Positions 62,684-64,000 of a stretch of DNA of 64,000 nucleotides are shown piece after piece. This DNA is from Nonlabens sp. Ci31 (GTDB lineage: Bacteria > Bacteroidota > Bacteroidia > Flavobacteriales > Flavobacteriaceae). The stretch lies in NCBI RefSeq assembly GCF_012974865.1, contig NZ_CP043633.1:1116001-1180000 (forward strand), written 5' to 3'. Position numbers and translations under genes: made by a program. A model generated the notes under the pieces. The model searched no databases and was not told the origin of the DNA. It worked only from the letters and a program-made list of their open reading frames with translations. The first letter of the stretch is position 1, and every line of letters starts with the position of its first letter.

Positions 62684-63004
62684 TTAAAGCATTCCTAGTT
62701 CAAGTTTTGCCTCTTCACTCATCAAATCTTTGTTCCATGGTGGGTCAAAAGTGATCTCTACTTCAGCATCATTTACTTCTTTGAGGGTCTTTACTTTTTC
62801 TTCTACTTCTACTGGCAACGTTTCGGCCACTGGGCAATTAGGCGAAGTTAACGTCATGAGTATTTTTACGTCAGCATCGCTGCTTACCATAACATCGTAG
62901 ATCAATCCTAGTTCGTATATATCTACAGGTATTTCTGGATCGTAAATGGTCTTGAGAACTTTTACTACTTTTTCTCCTATTTCTTGTCCGTTGATTTCTT
63001 CCAT
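62684..63004 (-). CDS. DUF59/MIP18-type iron-sulfur assembly protein (SufT-like)
   Basis: This 106-residue protein is a single DUF59 domain: VVKVLKTIYDPEIPVDIYEL, GLIYDV, LMTLTSPNCPVAETLPVEVE and VEITFDPPWNKDLMSEEAK. The cysteine in TSPNCPVA is the conserved reactive residue. DUF59 proteins help mature Fe-S proteins or deliver clusters. It lies one base after the sufE gene and two before DUF2480, and the whole group is downstream of sufS, which fits a SufT-like role. Confidence 0.88.
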   Translation of the reverse strand: MEEINGQEIGEKVVKVLKTIYDPEIPVDIYELGLIYDVMVSSDADVKILMTLTSPNCPVAETLPVEVEEKVKTLKEVNDAEVEITFDPPWNKDLMSEEAKLELGML

Positions 63005-63005
63005 C

Positions 63006-63431
63006 TTAGTTGACTTGAGTTTGGTATGCTATGGCATACATTTTTAATTGTTTGATCATGGAAACAAGTCCATTTGCTCTGGTAGGGGAAAGGTGTTCTT
63101 TGAGCCCTATCTCGTCTATAAAATTGGTATTAGCCGCGATAATATCTGCTGGTTTTTGACCCGACCAAGCTCTTATGAGAATGGCGATGATACCTTTGGT
63201 AATAATGGCATCACTGTCTGCGGTAAAGGCAATTTTATCAGATTCTAGCTCTGCATTTACCCATACTTTAGACTGGCAACCTTTTATAATACGATCTTCT
63301 GTTTTTAAATTTGCATCAATTAAAGGAAGGCTTTTCCCTAAATCGATCATGTATTCATAACGCTGCATCCAGTCGTCAAACATGGAAAATTCATCAACTA
63401 TTTCTTCTTGTATTTCTTGAATGCTCGCCAT
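63006..63431 (-). CDS. sufE: SufE sulfur acceptor
   Basis: This 141-residue protein accepts sulfane sulfur from the cysteine desulfurase SufS on C52 in IIKGCQSKVWV and raises SufS activity. The helices DEFSMFDDWMQRYEYMIDLG at the start and GLVSMIKQLKMYA at the end are typical. Its start overlaps the stop of the META-domain gene by one base, which in turn follows sufS, so all are likely on one transcript. Confidence 0.93.
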   Translation of the reverse strand: MASIQEIQEEIVDEFSMFDDWMQRYEYMIDLGKSLPLIDANLKTEDRIIKGCQSKVWVNAELESDKIAFTADSDAIITKGIIAILIRAWSGQKPADIIAANTNFIDEIGLKEHLSPTRANGLVSMIKQLKMYAIAYQTQVN

Positions 63432-63835
63432 TATTTATCTTCTTTTTTTACTGCAACTATAATTACTTTTCCTTCTTTATCAATAAGGTTGAGGCCTGTG
63501 TTGGTGACTTCTACAGAGGCTACTTTTAACAAGTGAATCTTATACTCTTTTTCTATTTCGTCAAGGTCGCTACAGTACATTTTTGTTCCTGCGAGCACTC
63601 CCATTTCTATTTTATTTTTTTCAGGGTTTTTAAAGCTTCCAAAATATTGATTACAAGCAGATTTTCCTGAAATTTTATTTTCTTTACCCATTTCTATAGA
63701 CATGGTGATATCGTACTCTGAATAGTCGTTGCTTCCTACTGTAGTAATTTCATAATCTCCGTCTATACCTTCCAAGTCTTTGCAGTTTGTGATCATCAAA
63801 GACATTAAAGTCAATAGTATTGTTGTTAGTTTCAT
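63431..63835 (-). CDS. META-domain (HslJ-like) lipoprotein
   Basis: This 134-residue lipoprotein has signal MKLTTILLTLMSLMITNC (cysteine 18). The META domain is seen in IDGDYEITTVG, ISGKSACNQYFGSFKNPEKN with the CNxYxGxF hallmark, and MGVLAGTKMYCSDLDEIEKE. META/HslJ proteins are small envelope beta proteins linked to stress resistance; the molecular activity is unknown. It sits between sufS and sufE and overlaps sufE by one base, a position common in Flavobacteriia but without a known reason. Confidence 0.85.
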   Translation of the reverse strand: MKLTTILLTLMSLMITNCKDLEGIDGDYEITTVGSNDYSEYDITMSIEMGKENKISGKSACNQYFGSFKNPEKNKIEMGVLAGTKMYCSDLDEIEKEYKIHLLKVASVEVTNTGLNLIDKEGKVIIVAVKKEDK

Positions 63836-63861
63836 AATACTTGATTTTAACTACCCCAGAG

Positions 63862-64000
63862 TTAAGATAACATATTTACAGCTCGTTGCAAAGCTTGTAC
63901 CATAACATCTATTTCTTCTTTAGTATTGTAAAAAGCAAAGCTGGCCCTAATGGTTCCTGGAATTTCAAAACGTTCCATAACAGGTTGTGCACAGTGGTGC
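63862..64000 (-). CDS. sufS: SufS-type cysteine desulfurase, C-terminal end
   Basis: Only the last 46 codons are in the window; the gene enters from the right edge. The visible end reads HHCAQPVMERFEIPGTIRAS then FAFYNTKEEIDVMVQALQRA and VNMLS, stop TAA at 63862-63864. This is the C-terminus of class V aminotransferases of the SufS group, with the H-C-A-Q-P segment that carries the catalytic cysteine. The enzyme removes sulfur from cysteine for Fe-S cluster assembly and works with SufE encoded downstream. Confidence 0.9.
   Translation of the reverse strand, partial: HHCAQPVMERFEIPGTIRASFAFYNTKEEIDVMVQALQRAVNMLS

Overview
The window is 64 kb of AT-rich bacterial chromosome from a member of the Flavobacteriaceae (Bacteroidota), most likely a marine genus of the Nonlabens/Dokdonia type. 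The evidence is the gliding/type IX secretion lipoprotein PorW (SprE), a substrate with a type A C-terminal sorting domain, a split F1Fo operon (atpB-E-F-H-A-G without atpD/atpC), many small families typical of Flavobacteriia (DUF5687, DUF6168, DUF6341, DUF6427, DUF6428, DUF4254, DUF2480) and -7 promoter boxes of the Bacteroidota form TAnnTTTG. The genus guess is inference. No rRNA, tRNA, CRISPR or prophage was seen.

Layout. 0-1.8 kb: minus-strand arsenic operon (arsR, DUF6428, arsC, ACR3 pump). 1.9-5.3 kb: a broken lipoprotein gene, then an OmpA-like protein coupled to a C-terminal processing protease. 5.3-8.9 kb: rnpA, repeat-rich spacers and an M1 metallopeptidase. 8.9-17.6 kb: TonB-dependent receptor, TPR protein and a giant alpha-2-macroglobulin lipoprotein. 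17.7-31 kb: an envelope polysaccharide region (heptosyltransferase-like GT9, DUF4254, GT2, sugar-phosphate transferase, UDP-glucuronate decarboxylase, CapK-like adenylate enzyme) with purD, an M23 peptidase and the scoAB CoA-transferase pair. This stretch holds several decayed genes. 32-39 kb: PaaE-like reductase, an ABC exporter with two small paralogous membrane proteins, and a large TraB/GumN protein. 39.6-48.5 kb: porW, bactofilin, DUF6168 and the ATP synthase genes. 48.6-50.0 kb: an ISAon1/ISL3-like insertion sequence. 50-59 kb: tdk-alr, mscL, asd, a secreted beta-propeller protein, prolyl oligopeptidase and an ABC ATPase. 59.7-64 kb: LEA-type lipoprotein, truB, a TerB-DnaJ protein and the SUF-linked group (DUF2480, DUF59, SufE, META-domain lipoprotein, SufS).

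The most striking signal is not a gene. A 16-bp perfect palindrome, CGCTTTCGCGAAAGCG, occurs 19 times (exact or degenerate), 14 of them inside genes and in all three reading frames. The copies are spaced unusually evenly, about one per 3.4 kb. One copy, in the ABC ATPase gene at 58.4 kb, has itself been split by a second, unrelated 20-21 bp palindrome that keeps the reading frame. Other small-scale structure includes a three-member family of 38-bp palindromes, a four-helix-bundle gene cassette with terminal inverted repeats sitting exactly between scoA and scoB, and a strong hairpin directly after atpE.

Decay is visible as: a 16-bp tandem duplication that frameshifts a lipoprotein gene, a dead RelE/ParE-type toxin-antitoxin pair, a monooxygenase remnant with two stops, a membrane-protein gene with an internal TAG, and the four-helix-bundle gene with two frameshifts.
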